This document shows positions 1 to 11,319 of a stretch of DNA of 64,000 nucleotides, one piece after another. Under the pieces are notes generated by a model. The model was not told the origin of the DNA, ran no database searches, and saw nothing but the letters and a program-made list of their open reading frames with translations. Source of the stretch: Schistocerca nitens. Taxonomy: Eukaryota; Arthropoda; Insecta; Orthoptera; Acrididae. The stretch spans positions 495,210,109-495,274,108 of the forward strand of contig NC_064614.1 of NCBI RefSeq assembly GCF_023898315.1, in the 5' to 3' direction. Every line of letters begins with the position of its first letter. Position 1 is the first letter of the stretch. The position numbers and the translations under genes were made by a program.

Positions 1-120
1 TAACATGAATGAATGAACCCAAGCAATGGTATGACAAACACCTCTCAAACGTCACAAAACCGCCCATATCTCGAACTACACCCGTCAGACTCTATGGGTT
101 AAACGGCTTACTGAGAAGTC

Positions 121-1142
121 CGTGCACTCGACGCCTCGCCTCATTTTTTTTTTTTTAAAGGCGTAATCACGACTCGTCGGATCACAGTATACGGCCCTAC
201 TCAGCTACTGTCCCGTTTCTGCTTGTCTGACACATCGAACACTTGAAGCCTTACGTGCCGCTGCGGGCAATGGCCTTCTGCAACGCACCAGATTCCAAAC
301 AGCCGTTGCGTACAAGCCTTTCGCGATGCTCGCTTGCAAAGTGATACAGATGTGCCTGCACTCACTGACAGCAGCAGTTCCTGTTGGTAATTTTACCATG
401 GTTTGGAGCCACAGGTATGTAACACTTTTTAAATGAAAGTTACGCCATTTCACTGTATAGATCGATTATTCTAATGTCCATTTGTGATTTCGGCCTTTGG
501 CCATTTTCAAGTATCACAATGTTGGGCATGATCAGACTTCTATAACCGAAGTCATTGTCGAGATATGTTGAACTTGGTTACATGCACGTGTAACAGCATA
601 AAAACGAGAACATATTCACAAAGTATCTGGCAGAAATAAAACAAACATGTATAGCATATACAGAGTGACTGTGTCTTAAAATGATCAGCAAAAGCAGACG
701 TTACATGTGTAGGTACTATTATCGCAAGCCAAACGTCCGAGACAGTATTTGAAAGTGGCCAAAAGCCGAAATCGTGATTACATATTAGAATTAACGATCT
801 ATACAGCGAAGTGGCGAAACTTTCATTTATGAAATATTGCATGACTGTGGCTCCAAACCATGGCAAAATTACCAACAGGAATTCCTGATGTCAGTGAGTG
901 CAGCCACATCTCGATCACTTTCCACGCGAACATCGCGAAAGGCTTGCATGCAACGGCTGTTTGGAGCCTGGTGCCTTGCAGAAGGCCATTGCTCACAGCG
1001 GCACGTAAAGCTTCATGTCTTCGACGGGCTAAACAATGCAGAAATGGGCGATAGCTGACTAGGGTTGTCTACTGTGGTCCGAGAAGACGTGATTACGCCT
1101 TTTTTTTTAGAAATGAGGCGAGGCGTCGTCGAATGCACGGGC
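121..1142. repeat. Large inverted repeat (palindromic element A) with hammerhead-like motifs
   Basis: The stretch from about 121 to 515 is the diverged reverse complement of about 745 to 1142. Both outer ends have a poly-T run next to a GGCGTAATCACG-type block and a GAGGCGAGGCGTCG block. Small reading frames in the two arms (minus 205-453, plus 860-1054) translate to related peptides only because the arms are homologous, so I do not call them genes. Near the centre each arm has TTGAAAAT followed by a GGCC..GGCC stem and GAAAT (minus at about 493-517; TTGAAAGT, plus, at about 750-776). This resembles the hammerhead-like motif of the other palindromic repeats in the window. Unlike those, about 370 bp of arm lies outside the motif. 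The family is unnamed and probably a Penelope-like or related noncoding retroelement dimer. Confidence 0.6.
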
Positions 1143-1317
1143 CGCCCAATGTGGCGTTTAATCTGCACTGTCTCAAGGGTATAGTTCCGGCTGTTAGTGG
1201 TTTTGTGATGTTTCTAATTCTGAAAAAGATGAATTCGTTAACATATAATACAAATCTAAGAGTTAGGATGCCTTTTCTGAAGGTATTTGTCTGTAATGAT
1301 TCGTTGTATGGAAGTGA

Positions 1318-1515
1318 CAAAATTGGAAGTTTGTGGTAAGGTCTTATGGGACCAAACTGCTGAGGTCATCGGTACCTAAGCTTACGTACTACTTAAGCTA
1401 ACTTAAACTAACATACGCTAAGGACAACACACACACCCATGCCCAGGAGGGAGGACTCGAACCTCCGACGGGAGGAGCCGGGCCGACCGTGACAAGGCGC
1501 CTCAGACCACACGGC
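1318..1515 (-). mobile_element. tRNA-derived SINE, family 2
   Basis: Read on the minus strand it has a tRNA-like head with a B box (GGTTCGAGTCCTCC) and a tail of the type TTAGTTTAAGTTAGCTTAAG...GACCGATGACCTCAGCAGTTTGGTCCC. It is flanked by an 11-bp direct duplication, TATGGAAGTGA, at 1307-1317 and 1516-1526. The same family recurs at 25732-25940 and 53801-53978. Confidence 0.8.
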
Positions 1516-1559
1516 TATGGAAGTGAAAGGTGGATGATAGTGCAGACAAGAAGAAAATA

Positions 1560-1910
1560 GAAAGTTTTAAATTTGGTGTTATAGAATTAAAAATAAGGAG
1601 TTGTTGCATCAGTTGGGAAAAAAAGGAAATATAGGCACAACTTGTGTAAATGAAGGAATCGATTGGTAGGACACATTCTGAGGCACCAAGGAATTGTCAG
1701 TTTGGTAACGGATGTAAGTTTATATATGTAAGTGGTGGGGAGGGGTTGTAAAAACTGTAGAAGTAGCCTAAGGCTTTAATACAGTAAGTAGGCTCAAATG
1801 GATATATGTTGCTAAAGTAGTGTAGAGATGAAGAGGCTTGCACAGCATGGAGAGCTACGTTAAATCAGTCTTCCAACTGAAGAGCATGACGTCAACAACA
1901 ACAATAACAA
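1560..1910 (+). mobile_element. LINE 3' end fragment
   Basis: Translation around 1660-1700 gives a stretch like RLVGHILRHQGI, the short block typical of the C-terminal end of many insect non-LTR retrotransposon reverse transcriptases. It is followed by a 3' UTR ending near a CAACAACAATAACAAG simple tail at about 1888-1911. The copy is 5'-truncated and noncoding. Bounds are approximate. Confidence 0.55.
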
Positions 1911-2638
1911 GAGATGAAAAATGTTGGACATAGCTTCTTAAATGTAACATTGGTGTAAACAAATTACAAGTTGTATAAACTTTCTTAAAAAAACTCTACA
2001 AGAAATTCTACATATATTTTTTATATCGGCGACTGCACACTGATTTTAGTATGATTTGTAATAAATAAGATTTTATTTACACCTCACAAATTATTAATGG
2101 TTTAAAATAAAAGCAAAAAGGCTAGAAATTCCTGTTGAGATCATCTTACTTTTCAAGAATTACGTTTTTATTACAATTTTAGTTTCCATTTCATTGCATT
2201 GGTTGTGTCACTGAAGGGGACATGCTCTTGAAAATGACGAAAAATTTGAAAAAAAATTTCTTGGTCTATACATAAGAGCATTTCATGCTGATTTAAAAAA
2301 TGTGTAGTTTATGGGCATTATCATTTTCTGTTCGTTCTAAAATTCAGGTTGAACGTAATGTTGACAGCGGCCACGTCCATCTGTCAGTTTGAAGTGCATC
2401 AGAATACGTGATGCATTATTTTGTTCTTCCGTTTTTTCCGTCGTTAGTTACGGATCGTTAGCACGGGTGTATTCTAGAAGGCACTGACCCCCGGAACCAA
2501 AGTCAGGCATGTCTAGAAGGCTATGGTTCGACTGTAAACGAAGATCTGAGAATATATGATTTCGGAATTTCATACGCTTGTGGTGTTGTAGTTATTGTGT
2601 GTTGTTTTGATTCTGTGTTTGTTTTTACTGTGCAACAA
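1911..2638. other. No gene seen; AT-rich
   Basis: AT-rich sequence with no open frame of note. The last few hundred bases may be the 5' noncoding end of the Mutator-type transposon that starts at 2639. I could not identify its terminal inverted repeat by eye. Confidence 0.4.
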
Positions 2639-2708
2639 ATGCCGAGAGTAAAGAAATTTACTCTCAAAACGAAAGTTCCGCGGCAACCAGTTCCAAACAC
2701 AACCGATT
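2639..2708 (+). pseudogene. Mutator-type transposase, N-terminal piece (interrupted by Gypsy)
   Basis: An ATG at 2639 opens 23 codons beginning MPRVKKFTLKTKVPRQ, a short basic N-terminus like that of arthropod Mutator-domain transposases. The frame runs straight into the Gypsy insertion. The four bases before the element (GATT, 2705-2708) are repeated after it (7524-7527), so the rest of the gene resumes at 7524. Across the empty site the two frames do not match (GAT is followed by TAG), so the gene had either shifted before the insertion or this start is not the true one. The assignment rests on what follows at 7524. Confidence 0.45.
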
Positions 2709-2901
2709 TATGGGAGCCTTTATATTTTATGAAGTAACAGCTTTTTTATGAGATGAGAAAACATTTTATTTTCCAAGCACAGATCAAAAACTAACAAGAA
2801 TAAACAACTCGTAACCAAGCCGACTACGGCAAAGATAAATATCTATCAGCTGCAGCTTTCACCCGCTGTTTTTGGCGCAGTGGATAAATGACGTCGCCAC
2901 A
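2709..2901 (-). repeat. Gypsy 3' LTR
   Basis: A 193-bp direct repeat, almost identical to 7331-7523. On the minus strand it starts TGTG and ends CCCATA. The pol reading frame ends inside it, so the end of the integrase tail and the LTR overlap. Confidence 0.93.
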
Positions 2902-5900
2902 TCAGGCTCCCTCCTTTTGAAACCGGGTGCACCAGGTATGTGGGGAAACTTGCACTTGATTTTTCTACCAGCTGTCGTGAAAACATCTGGTGCAGGCAAT
3001 GGCTGCTCCTGTTCTGCACTTGCTGCTTCGTCGTCCTCTTGTGAAACCGAGGGCTCGGTGAGACTCTCTGCTGTTTCTTTGGCCTCCACGTTTGAGGGTG
3101 ATTTTGCAGACCGAGGAAGGAGTGTACCCTCTTCGGTGTAAGCAGGTTTAAGCCACTCAATTGAGACTGTCTCTTCTTTATCATCCTTATCGATTTTGAA
3201 GCTGTGGCTTCCTCTTGTGATTACCCTGTATGGTCCAGAGTAAGGCGAAACAAGCGGCGGGCGCACCGTATCATCCCTAAGCCACACGTGGGACGTTGTT
3301 TGCAGGTCTTTATGTACAAACACTCTCCGGTCTCCATGTCTGACAGGGTTAGTGGGTTTGATGTTTCTCATTCTAACGCTGAGTTGTCTCGCGAATTGCG
3401 TGCATAGCTCAGGGGCGAACGGCTGTGTAGATGCTGGAACGATAAATTCTCCAGGAACCCTCAATTGCTCGCCATAAACCAATTCTGGGGAAGAGCATTG
3501 TAAGTCCTCCTTCACGGCCGTTCTCAATCCGAGTAGGACCAGCGGTAGCGCTTCAGGCGATGAAGTGGAACTACACATTAATGCAGCTTTGAGCGTGCGG
3601 TGTAGTCGTTCCACCATTCCATTACTAGATGGATGATAGCTTGTGGTGCGTAGGTGGTTGCACCCGCACAGTAGTAAAAGTTCATTGAAAAGTTCACTTT
3701 CAAACTGCCTTCCGCGATCTGTTGTTATGTTTTGCGGAACGCCAAACCTGGAGAACCATGAATGCAACAGTGATTTTGCAACCGACTCCGCAGAAATGTC
3801 TTGTATTACAACTACTTCTGGCCACCTGGTAAAACGATCAATGATTGTGAGCAAGTAACGTTGTTCTGAAGAGCATGATAGCGGGCCCACAATGTCCACA
3901 TGTATATGTGAAAATCTTGCAGATGGCGTCGGGAAGTCGGCAATAGGTGCAAAGACATGTCTGCTGATTTTATTACGCTGGCATGTTAGGCATGCACGCG
4001 CCAATGCACGACAATCTTTTTGTATTCCAGGCCACACTACTTTGGAGGAAACTAACTTGGCTGTAGCTCGTACTCCTGGATCTGATAGGTTATGTAGTGC
4101 ACTATAAATCTCGCGACGATATTGTTCTGGTATGTAAGGTCGCTCCTTTCCTTTTGCTACATCACACCAAATTCCGTCTGGAACATTTGGGACAGACACA
4201 CGTCTGAGCTGCAGCGCAGTTCTCTGTTCCTCTATTAGACGGCGCAAGAAAGGATCTTCTCGTTGTTTAGACGCTAACTCGGTCCAACGAATTGAATTTA
4301 AACTGGCACAATTCCTAGACAGGCAATCTGCGACCAGGTTGTCTTTTCCTGAAATGTGACGCACGTCAGTTGTGAATTGTGCAATGTACTCGACTTGCCT
4401 GCACTGACGCGGTGAATTGAGCTCTGTGTCTCGTTGAAATATAGCTACTAACGGCTTGTGATCGGTAAAAATTGCAAAGTGCCTCCCTTCGACGGACGTG
4501 CGAAAATGCTTTATGGATAAGTAAATAGCAAGCAACTCACGGTCAATAGCACTCCATTTTTGCAGCTGTCGAGTCAGGTTTTTAGAGAAAAATGCGAGCG
4601 GCTGCCATCTGCCATCAACTTCTTGCTGTAGCGCTGCACCCACTGTTGTTTGGCTCGCATCAACCATGAGCGCTAAAGGAGCGCTCAATCTTGGATGTCC
4701 CAGTAATGTTGCCCGGGAAAACCATTTCTTTAAGTCATGGAAATGGACTCCATGGAATTTTACGATTTCCTGTTGTATTTTTACCTGCAAGTAACGTTGT
4801 GAGTGGCTCTTGGGCGGCAGCTATTTTAGGTAAGTGACGTCTGTAATAGTTGAGCATGCCTAAAAATCTGCTAAGTCCTTTGTAAGTTGTGGGAAGGGGC
4901 ATCTGTTGTACTGCTTCAACCCGCTCAGGCAAAGGTGACAGGCCTGCTGCTGAAACCAAATATCCCAGGAACTTAACATCGCGTTTTCCAAACGTGCACT
5001 TTGTTTCGTTAGTAATTATGCCATACTCTGTCAAACGGCGGAAAAGCTGCCGCAGATGTTCGACATGCTGATATACAGAACCAGAGAATACTAAAATGTC
5101 GTCCATATAACAAAATACGAATGGTAATTCTCGAAGCACCTCATACATGAATCTTTGCCATATTTGGGCAGCGTTTCTGAGGCCAAATGGCATAAAATTG
5201 TACTCAAACAAACCGAATGGTGTGATAACAGCTGTTTTTTTAATGTCAGATGAAGCCATGGGAGTCTGGGAAAATGCTTTGGCGCAATCAATCACACCAA
5301 ATATTTTGGCATTGCTAATCGTACTGTTAAAATCAGTCACATTGGATACTGGGTAGCGGTCGGGAATTGTGCGGGCATTGAGCGCCCTGTAGTCTCCACA
5401 TACTCTCCATGAGTTGTCTTTTTTACGGACCATGTGAATTGGAGACGCCCATGAACTATCAGACCTACTTACAATACCAGTTTTTAGAAGTCTGTCGAAC
5501 TCAGCTCGCGCCGCGAGCAGCTTCTCTGGAGGCAGACGCCGCGGGCGGAAGGCAACGGGTTGACCTTGTGTCGTGCTGATGTGGTGTTGAGTATTGTGTC
5601 TGCATTTCCTGGTTGCGTTGACGGGTTCGGTAAGTGCTGGAAAGTCTTGAAGCAGTTTACGAAAAAGTGATTCCTCCGACAGTGCTCTGATATTGCCTAC
5701 AGTATACGAATCGTTACGACTGTCGGGTGTCTTCTTGCGTGACGCACACGTGTGCGCCCCGCTTAGTTGCGGGTACGAAATCGTATCACAATATCCCGAC
5801 GCGGATGACGCGGTAGAGGAGCCGGAAATCTTCGTGCGGAAAGACACGGGCACATCTCACTGCACTTGAACCGACGCGAAAGACGCAGTAGGTAATATCC

Positions 5901-6267
5901 CTTCTGTGGGAACTGTCACCAAACGACGGTTAACCAGGTCGGGCATAAGTCGGTAGTTCCGTAAAAAGTCCGCTCCAATTATAGGACTCGGCACATCAGC
6001 AACCACAAAACACCATTTTGGATGGAAGTTGGAATTCAGATGTAATGCCAACTGTTTCTCACCATAGGTAGATATTCTGGAATTGTTTGCCGCAGTCAGA
6101 ACATGTTGCGTTGTTGTCGTGAGTATATCACCTCTCTTTCTTGGATGAACACTGACTTCTGAACCTGTGTCAATCAGAAACTTCTCACCTGAAGAGAGGT
6201 CCAACACGAACAATCGGTGTGATTGGCTGACTGCAGATACCGTGGCGTTTTCACCTCTTTGAATCAC
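2859..6267 (-). pseudogene. Gypsy pol region (protease, RT, RNase H, integrase), fossil
   Basis: Domains appear in the usual Ty3/Gypsy order on the minus strand. First is a retropepsin zone with a DTGS active site (about 5.9-6.2 kb). Next is a reverse transcriptase with the YMDD box (about 4.8-5.8 kb), then RNase H opening with [13 protein letters not shown] (from about 4.7 kb). The integrase follows, with an HHCC-type zinc region, an HVDIVGPL block, TDRG and [10 protein letters not shown] motifs (about 2.9-4.2 kb). Together these would make the polyprotein that copies and integrates the element. The region is broken at about two places and I treat it as a fossil. Confidence 0.9.
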
Positions 6268-7037
6268 GCTATGACTCGGGCGCCTATGTTGTTGTTGACG
6301 AACGTTAGCGCCCTTTTACGCCCGCCTTTTAAGTTTGGGTAGCCGCAGGGCTGAATACATTGACGGGCAGTGTTACCGAAGCGTCTGTGGTACCAGCACC
6401 ATTCATCTGTCAAATCCTGTTGGATAGCATTTCTTCGTCTTTTCCAACTGCGACTTCGTAGCTGCTGGTGGTGTAAAGTTACTTGCACGTTGAGTTTTGC
6501 CACTTGTGCTGCCAGTTGCTGTATGGTGGGTTCGGTCGATGAGCACTGCTGTTGGGAAGTATTATTGCATGTTCCTGGCTCACTGACGTCAGATTCCATC
6601 ACACTACACGTTCTTGGGCCTCTATCCTGGCTGTAGTTGAATTCGGAACACGCAGAAACTTCGGTTAAGGTGTTTGCGATGGTGTCTGCCTTTTTTGCTA
6701 AGACTTGCAATGGTAAGTCTGTTTCTGCTGCAATGACGGCACGGATGTTGGCAGGAAGTTTACGAAGCCATATTAGACGTAAAGACTCTTCAGGTAGGAG
6801 TTCCGGGCCGGCTAATGTACGCAAGGCTTTGAGTACTTGTGACGGAGTCTTGTCGCCCAAATCTTCGTATGCGAAAATTTTTTGTAGTCGCACATCTGGT
6901 GACAACGTATAATGCTGTATGAGAGCTTCCTTTGGCACAAAGTAATTTTGTTGCGACAAGGTTTCTTCTACTTGCTCTATCACTTCTAAATTTAGATGTG
7001 AAACCACTATATTAAATTTGTCAATGTTGTTAGACAC
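6264..7037 (-). pseudogene. Gypsy gag-like region, fossil
   Basis: A 257-residue open frame immediately upstream of the protease zone. It has an alpha-helical capsid-like N-terminal half (LPANIRAVIA, ALRTLAGPELLPEE), a polar linker and a cysteine-rich block near the C-terminus (CWYHRRFGNTARQCIQPC) in the place of a nucleocapsid zinc knuckle. Order and spacing match insect Gypsy gag genes whose products bind the genomic RNA. Fossil status follows from the element as a whole. Confidence 0.8.
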
Positions 7038-7330
7038 CCCACGCTGCCGAAATATGCATTAAGCCTGTGTAAACCAAAGCTGGGGGCGCGTCGGCCAGAA
7101 CGCGGAAAGCTTAAATTTCCGTGTCGCGCTTAGGTACTCCCATCTTTTGCGTTAACATCTGTCGTTCCGTTTTGTGGCGAATCAAAGGGCGTGGACCGCG
7201 ATCCTTGGTTGAACAGACTGTAATCTTCAATCTTGATTCCACTGCCCCATGCTTTTGTTTCTGAATTCATTATTCTCGTCGGTATATATATTTTCTTTAT
7301 GCTTCTGCTACGATTTTTCGGGGTCACCAC

Positions 7331-7523
7331 TATGGGAGCCTTTATATTTTATGAAGTAACAGTTTTTTCATGAGATGAGAAAACATTTTATTTTCCAAGC
7401 ACAGATCAAAAACTAACAAGAATAAACAACTCGTAACCAAGCCGACTACGGCAAAGATAAATATCTATCAGCTGCAGCTTTCACCCGCTGTTTTTGGCGC
7501 AGTGGATAAATGACGTCGTCACA
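7331..7523 (-). repeat. Gypsy 5' LTR
   Basis: A 193-bp partner of 2709-2901, in the upstream position for the minus-strand element. It is followed on the minus strand by the primer-binding-site-like stretch and a leader of about 290 bases (7038-7330) before the gag-like frame. Confidence 0.93.
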
Positions 7524-8445
7524 GATTAGTACACATCAGTTGCTTCAAAAGTCGCCCCCAGAAACCATGTCTACAGACAGTGCTTCCAAGGGTAAACAAC
7601 CGCTTTCTGAACGTAATAGGAACAAGCCTAGTAGTATTGTGAGCAGCAGTAACAATGGAAATGTTATTGTGAACCTTAATATGCTGTCAGGACTTTTGAA
7701 GAGTGCTGTGAAATGTAAGTACTGCAATTGTGAAGATAGCATTGACGTTTCTGAGGAGATTTCAGCCATGAAGGGTCTTTCAAGTTGGTTAGTGATTCCT
7801 TGTAATTCGTGTAAGATGCGCAGTGATACTATGACATCGCCAGTAACTGATAGTCGACATTACAGTGTAAATATTCAGCTTGCTTATGCAATGCATTGTA
7901 TTGGAAGGGGAAGGAGAGCTGTCCAGACTTTTTGTGCGGTGATGGATTTGCCTCCACCTCCACTGAGGTTTGACAGGTACAATAAATTAATACATAATGC
8001 TTTATGTGGTGTAAGAGAACATTCAATTAAAAGAGCAACAGAAGAAGCAGTAGCCTTGTCTGAGAATGCAGACATTATAGCAGCATTTGATGGATCTTGG
8101 CAGAAGAGAGGTTGTTCTTCTCTGGCTGCGGTTGTAACTGCCACATTTATTGAAACTGGTAAGATACTAGATTATGTATGTCTAACAAAGCACTGCCAGG
8201 GGTGTTCAAGCAAATTTATTGGCACCCATGTTTGTGTAAAGAACTTTGATGGCTCAAGTGGAAACATGGAAACGAGGAGTTCTCAACATTTTTAGAAGAT
8301 CAGAGGTCAGTCGTGGTGTGAGGTATGTAGGCTACCTTGGGGATAGATACTTTAAAGGACACTACTGTTATTACTGACAGACCATACAGGGACACTCTGA
8401 TAGATAAGCTTGAATGTGTTGGGCATGTACAAAAAAGTGAGTCTC
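7524..8445 (+). pseudogene. Mutator-type transposase (Mutator-like domain), broken DNA transposon gene
   Basis: An open frame to 8295 carries the hallmarks of the arthropod Mutator-like transposase domain. There is a C-x2-C cluster (KCKYCNCED), WLVIPCNSC, a NIQLAYAMHCIGRGRRAVQTFCAVMDLP block, and the DDE-like AAFDGSWQKRGCSSLAAVV followed by LTKHCQGCSS. Past the stop at 8293-8295, frame-shifted remnants continue (RYVGYLGDR, then PYRDTLIDKLECVGHVQK near 8375-8440), which fit the next conserved block of the family. The gene is therefore truncated and shifted, and its C-terminal third is missing. The 5' end was separated by the Gypsy insertion (see 2639-2708). The product would have cut and moved its own DNA element. 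No terminal inverted repeats were identified. Confidence 0.82.
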
Positions 8446-8739
8446 CTATCAGATAGCACCCACTAGCCAGCCTTTGAGATCCTACAATACCGTAGCGAAG
8501 TTGCATCGAAAACTTAAGTTGTTGAATGTGAGCTGCGTGTGTAGGCGGCAGGTGTGTTAACAGAGCTCACTATTGGCACGTAACCTGTGCAGGGCCTATT
8601 CGATAGTATTTTCTTTATGATGCTACTTGGACGAAATGGCACTGTGCAAGGGCGTTCGTTTAGCCTCGGGACGAGGGAAAAGCTTTTTCTCGCGCACAGA
8701 AAATAGGAGCACGTTGACAAATGAACTGATGTACCTCTC
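8446..8739. other. No gene seen
   Basis: No convincing open frame or known repeat. It may be decayed Mutator 3' sequence. Confidence 0.3.
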
Positions 8740-8970
8740 CCGATTAACTTTAAAACTGTCTTTCGAGAATTTTTAATATATCTTCCTCAGCCAGTTTCTG
8801 CGCATCCTGTGGCGGACAAACTCGCCGTGGCTTCTGTACGGCCCTGTATACTCAATCTGAAGTCTTCCTGTGTCCCTAGGTCTCTTCCACAGACACAATC
8901 TTCTTTCATGATTCTTAAACTAAGTATTAGCGATGGTTAAATTATGGTCCATGCAAAATTCTTTTATATT
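8740..8970 (-). mobile_element. LINE endonuclease fragment
   Basis: On the minus strand, codons near 8960-8810 read FKNHERRLCLWKRPRDTGRLQIEY. This matches the conserved block around the end of the apurinic-type endonuclease of non-LTR elements (commonly FKHHxRRLxTWxSPDGxxRNQIDYI). Only this piece remains, with an in-frame stop just before it. Confidence 0.55.
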
Positions 8971-9756
8971 TTTTTCAAATTTACTTTATGATTGACAGCT
9001 ATGATAAAGTAGAAAGGGGGGAAGGGGGGGTCCCATCACATTCTGCCAGCTCCGCGATACCTTTAGCTGCCGCAACCGGCTGAAGTTGTCAAACCTTCAT
9101 ATCACCACCACAACAATCCCATTTGCATAGAGCTTCAGTTTCAATCAGCTAGTTCTCCTGCGTGATCATTGCACCCTGTGATTTTGTTTGTTGTCATGTT
9201 CAATGTTGCAGAAGTTGTTACTGCATTTTTTGTTACTGTTACTTATTGTGTGATGCGGCGTTTTGCACAAAAAAGTGGCAATATAATGAAGACCACTCAC
9301 AAACCACCTTTCAATTAACAGCTCAGTTAACCTGATATTAGAAAACGTGATGTACTCTTCAGTATCGTTTAGTGTGGCTGGTTCTACTGCAGATTATTCA
9401 GTCCGGAACCATTAATCGTTTTCTAACAGGGCAGGCCTTAGTCTGAACGGCAGGTGAGTGGTCAGTTTTCCGTAGGAGGAATGAATAACCGCGCCGTCGC
9501 AGTCGCAGCATGATACATATTTTTTCTGTAATTGTCAGAAACACCATCGTGAGAGGTGGTGGTAAGAGCCCTGACATCAGACTAAAATTGTCACATGACA
9601 TTAGTATAATGCACTCGTTTACGTTTTGTGCTAAGACTTTAGTATTACACATGTTCGTTTTGTTTTCACACATTTTATAGAACGGCTATGATACTGAACT
9701 GTTGCTGATACGGATGTAAGTTACAGCTTTCTTACTAGTAACAGAAATTTCTTTTG
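8971..9756. other. No gene seen
   Basis: AT-rich intergenic sequence. It has a G-rich run at about 9014-9030 and no recognisable coding or repeat structure. Confidence 0.3.
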
Positions 9757-9870
9757 ACACCAGTCTGCTGACTGGTCTGACGCATCCCGCAACGAATTGC
9801 TCTTCTGTGCAAACCTCTTTATCTCAGAGTAGAACTTGCATCTTACATCCTCACTTACTTGTTGTGAAAA
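9757..9870 (-). mobile_element. LINE 3' UTR fragment
   Basis: It matches, with divergence, the block at about 42510-42620 (a CAGTCTGCTGACTGGTCTGA-type stretch followed by the TTTCTCTCCTGTxC-type stretch). There the same sequence is the 3' end of a minus-strand LINE. Here it is a detached remnant. Confidence 0.5.
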
Positions 9871-11319
9871 CTACAATTCTTTCTTGCATTAACAACAAGT
9901 ATTCGTACAGGAATATGATCACTGTTCATGCCCTGGTACATACCACCAAACAACAGCTTTGATTAAGTGGAAACATTATCTAACTTTTGATTAGTGTTCA
10001 GAATATTGCAAAATTTTCGCAACGTTCAAACACAGGGGAAAGTTACTTGTTCATAATACCGTTTGAACATTGAATATAAGGTGGTAACTGTTAACACCAA
10101 TCTGCATGAACTCAAAATGTGACAAGGTGTACCTTATAGGCCCAACTAACTCCAGTAATGTATCTTATTCGCTGCCACCTATCACCACCTAATAAACTGC
10201 GAACGTAATTCCTGTTGAGTAAAGTTATTAGTTGCAAATTTGTTGTCGCCACCGTTGAATGATCTCGAAGTGCTACACCAGCTTCAAATTACATAACATA
10301 CTGAAAATAACTTTAAAACAGTCAGTTTTAAGGTTGTACCCGCGTGCAATGTGACTCTTGAACAAAATGCATCGTATGTTCAATAGATACATCGTCCCGT
10401 GGGACCAAGTCTCGAAATTCCAACACGGATGTTATACGTGGTAGAACCGGTAAATTAAGATAAGTAGTGTAACATAATAAATCTCTATAGACAAAGTGAA
10501 ACCCCTCGTAATTGACAAAGAAGTTAAATTTACAGTACAGCCCTGCTGGCCGTAAGTACACATACGGAATTGACTATTTTTCAATCCATTCGATGCAGCA
10601 CCTTAAAACCACGACAAAAAATTAACTCTGTCCGGTATATAAAACACCATTTAAAGTTCAAAGTGCTGCGTAGGTGTCATTTGAGGTTACAGATGCCTAT
10701 CAATGAAACAGATTCGGATCACCACATGTTATAAAGCAAATAGAGTGTGATCAAAGTCCCACATTTAGCACGCGAAATTTTCAGATGAAGAGCAAAGCGA
10801 AATAGTGCAACTTTGTCAGAATCTGGTAATTTTGAGAAGCTCATTCGGATGAAATCAAATGTAGTGCGAGCGGTTATATGCATCTCAGCATTTACGAAGA
10901 AGTGTGCTGGTGTAAAGCTTGCATCCTGCACACAGAAAAAAGGTCAGAATTACTGCCTGTTACTGGCATGCTACCCAGGCGGAAGAAGAGACGAGAAACG
11001 AGGATTCCTTTGTGACCTTCTGTGTGTTCCCACTGGCCGAGTCTGGTCAAAGTTTTAAGCGTCACGGCTAGAGATCCCTACATTTCCGCATTTGAGAAAG
11101 ATGCATCACGTGAACCGACGAGTTGGCACGCGAAGCGGCATTCTGCCAAAAAGTGATTAATAGCGTGGGTATTGCAGACATGTGGTACATGAAAAGGTGC
11201 TCCTAATAAACAGCCGCACTTCAGTTGGATGTACTCCAATCTTTGTCTTGCCCTACAGATTTTACCCTGAACAGCTCCCACTAGTACTATGAAAGCTTTT
11301 CGCTGATGTCCTCTTCCAA
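9871..11319. other. No gene seen
   Basis: Several short frames exist (for example minus 10719-10931, 70 codons), but none has a recognisable domain or support from context. Confidence 0.3.

Larger units (their letters stand above)
2709..7523 (-). mobile_element. Gypsy/Ty3-type LTR retrotransposon, fossil inserted in a Mutator gene
   Basis: A complete-length LTR element of about 4.8 kb on the minus strand. It has two 193-bp LTRs (7331-7523 and 2709-2901) and a GATT target duplication at 2705-2708 and 7524-7527. A primer-binding-site-like TGGTGACCCCG lies just inside the 5' LTR, and a purine tract (AAAAGGAGGGAGCC) lies just before the 3' LTR. Internal parts in order are gag-like, aspartic protease, reverse transcriptase, RNase H and integrase. 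No envelope gene is seen. It looks nearly whole but broken, with about two breaks in pol. The LTRs differ at about 3 of 193 positions, which suggests a fairly young insertion, probably no more than a few million years (inference, rate unknown). Confidence 0.93.

Noticed and set aside
205-1058. Two related small proteins on opposite strands
   Set aside because: They are mirror translations of an inverted repeat, not independent genes.
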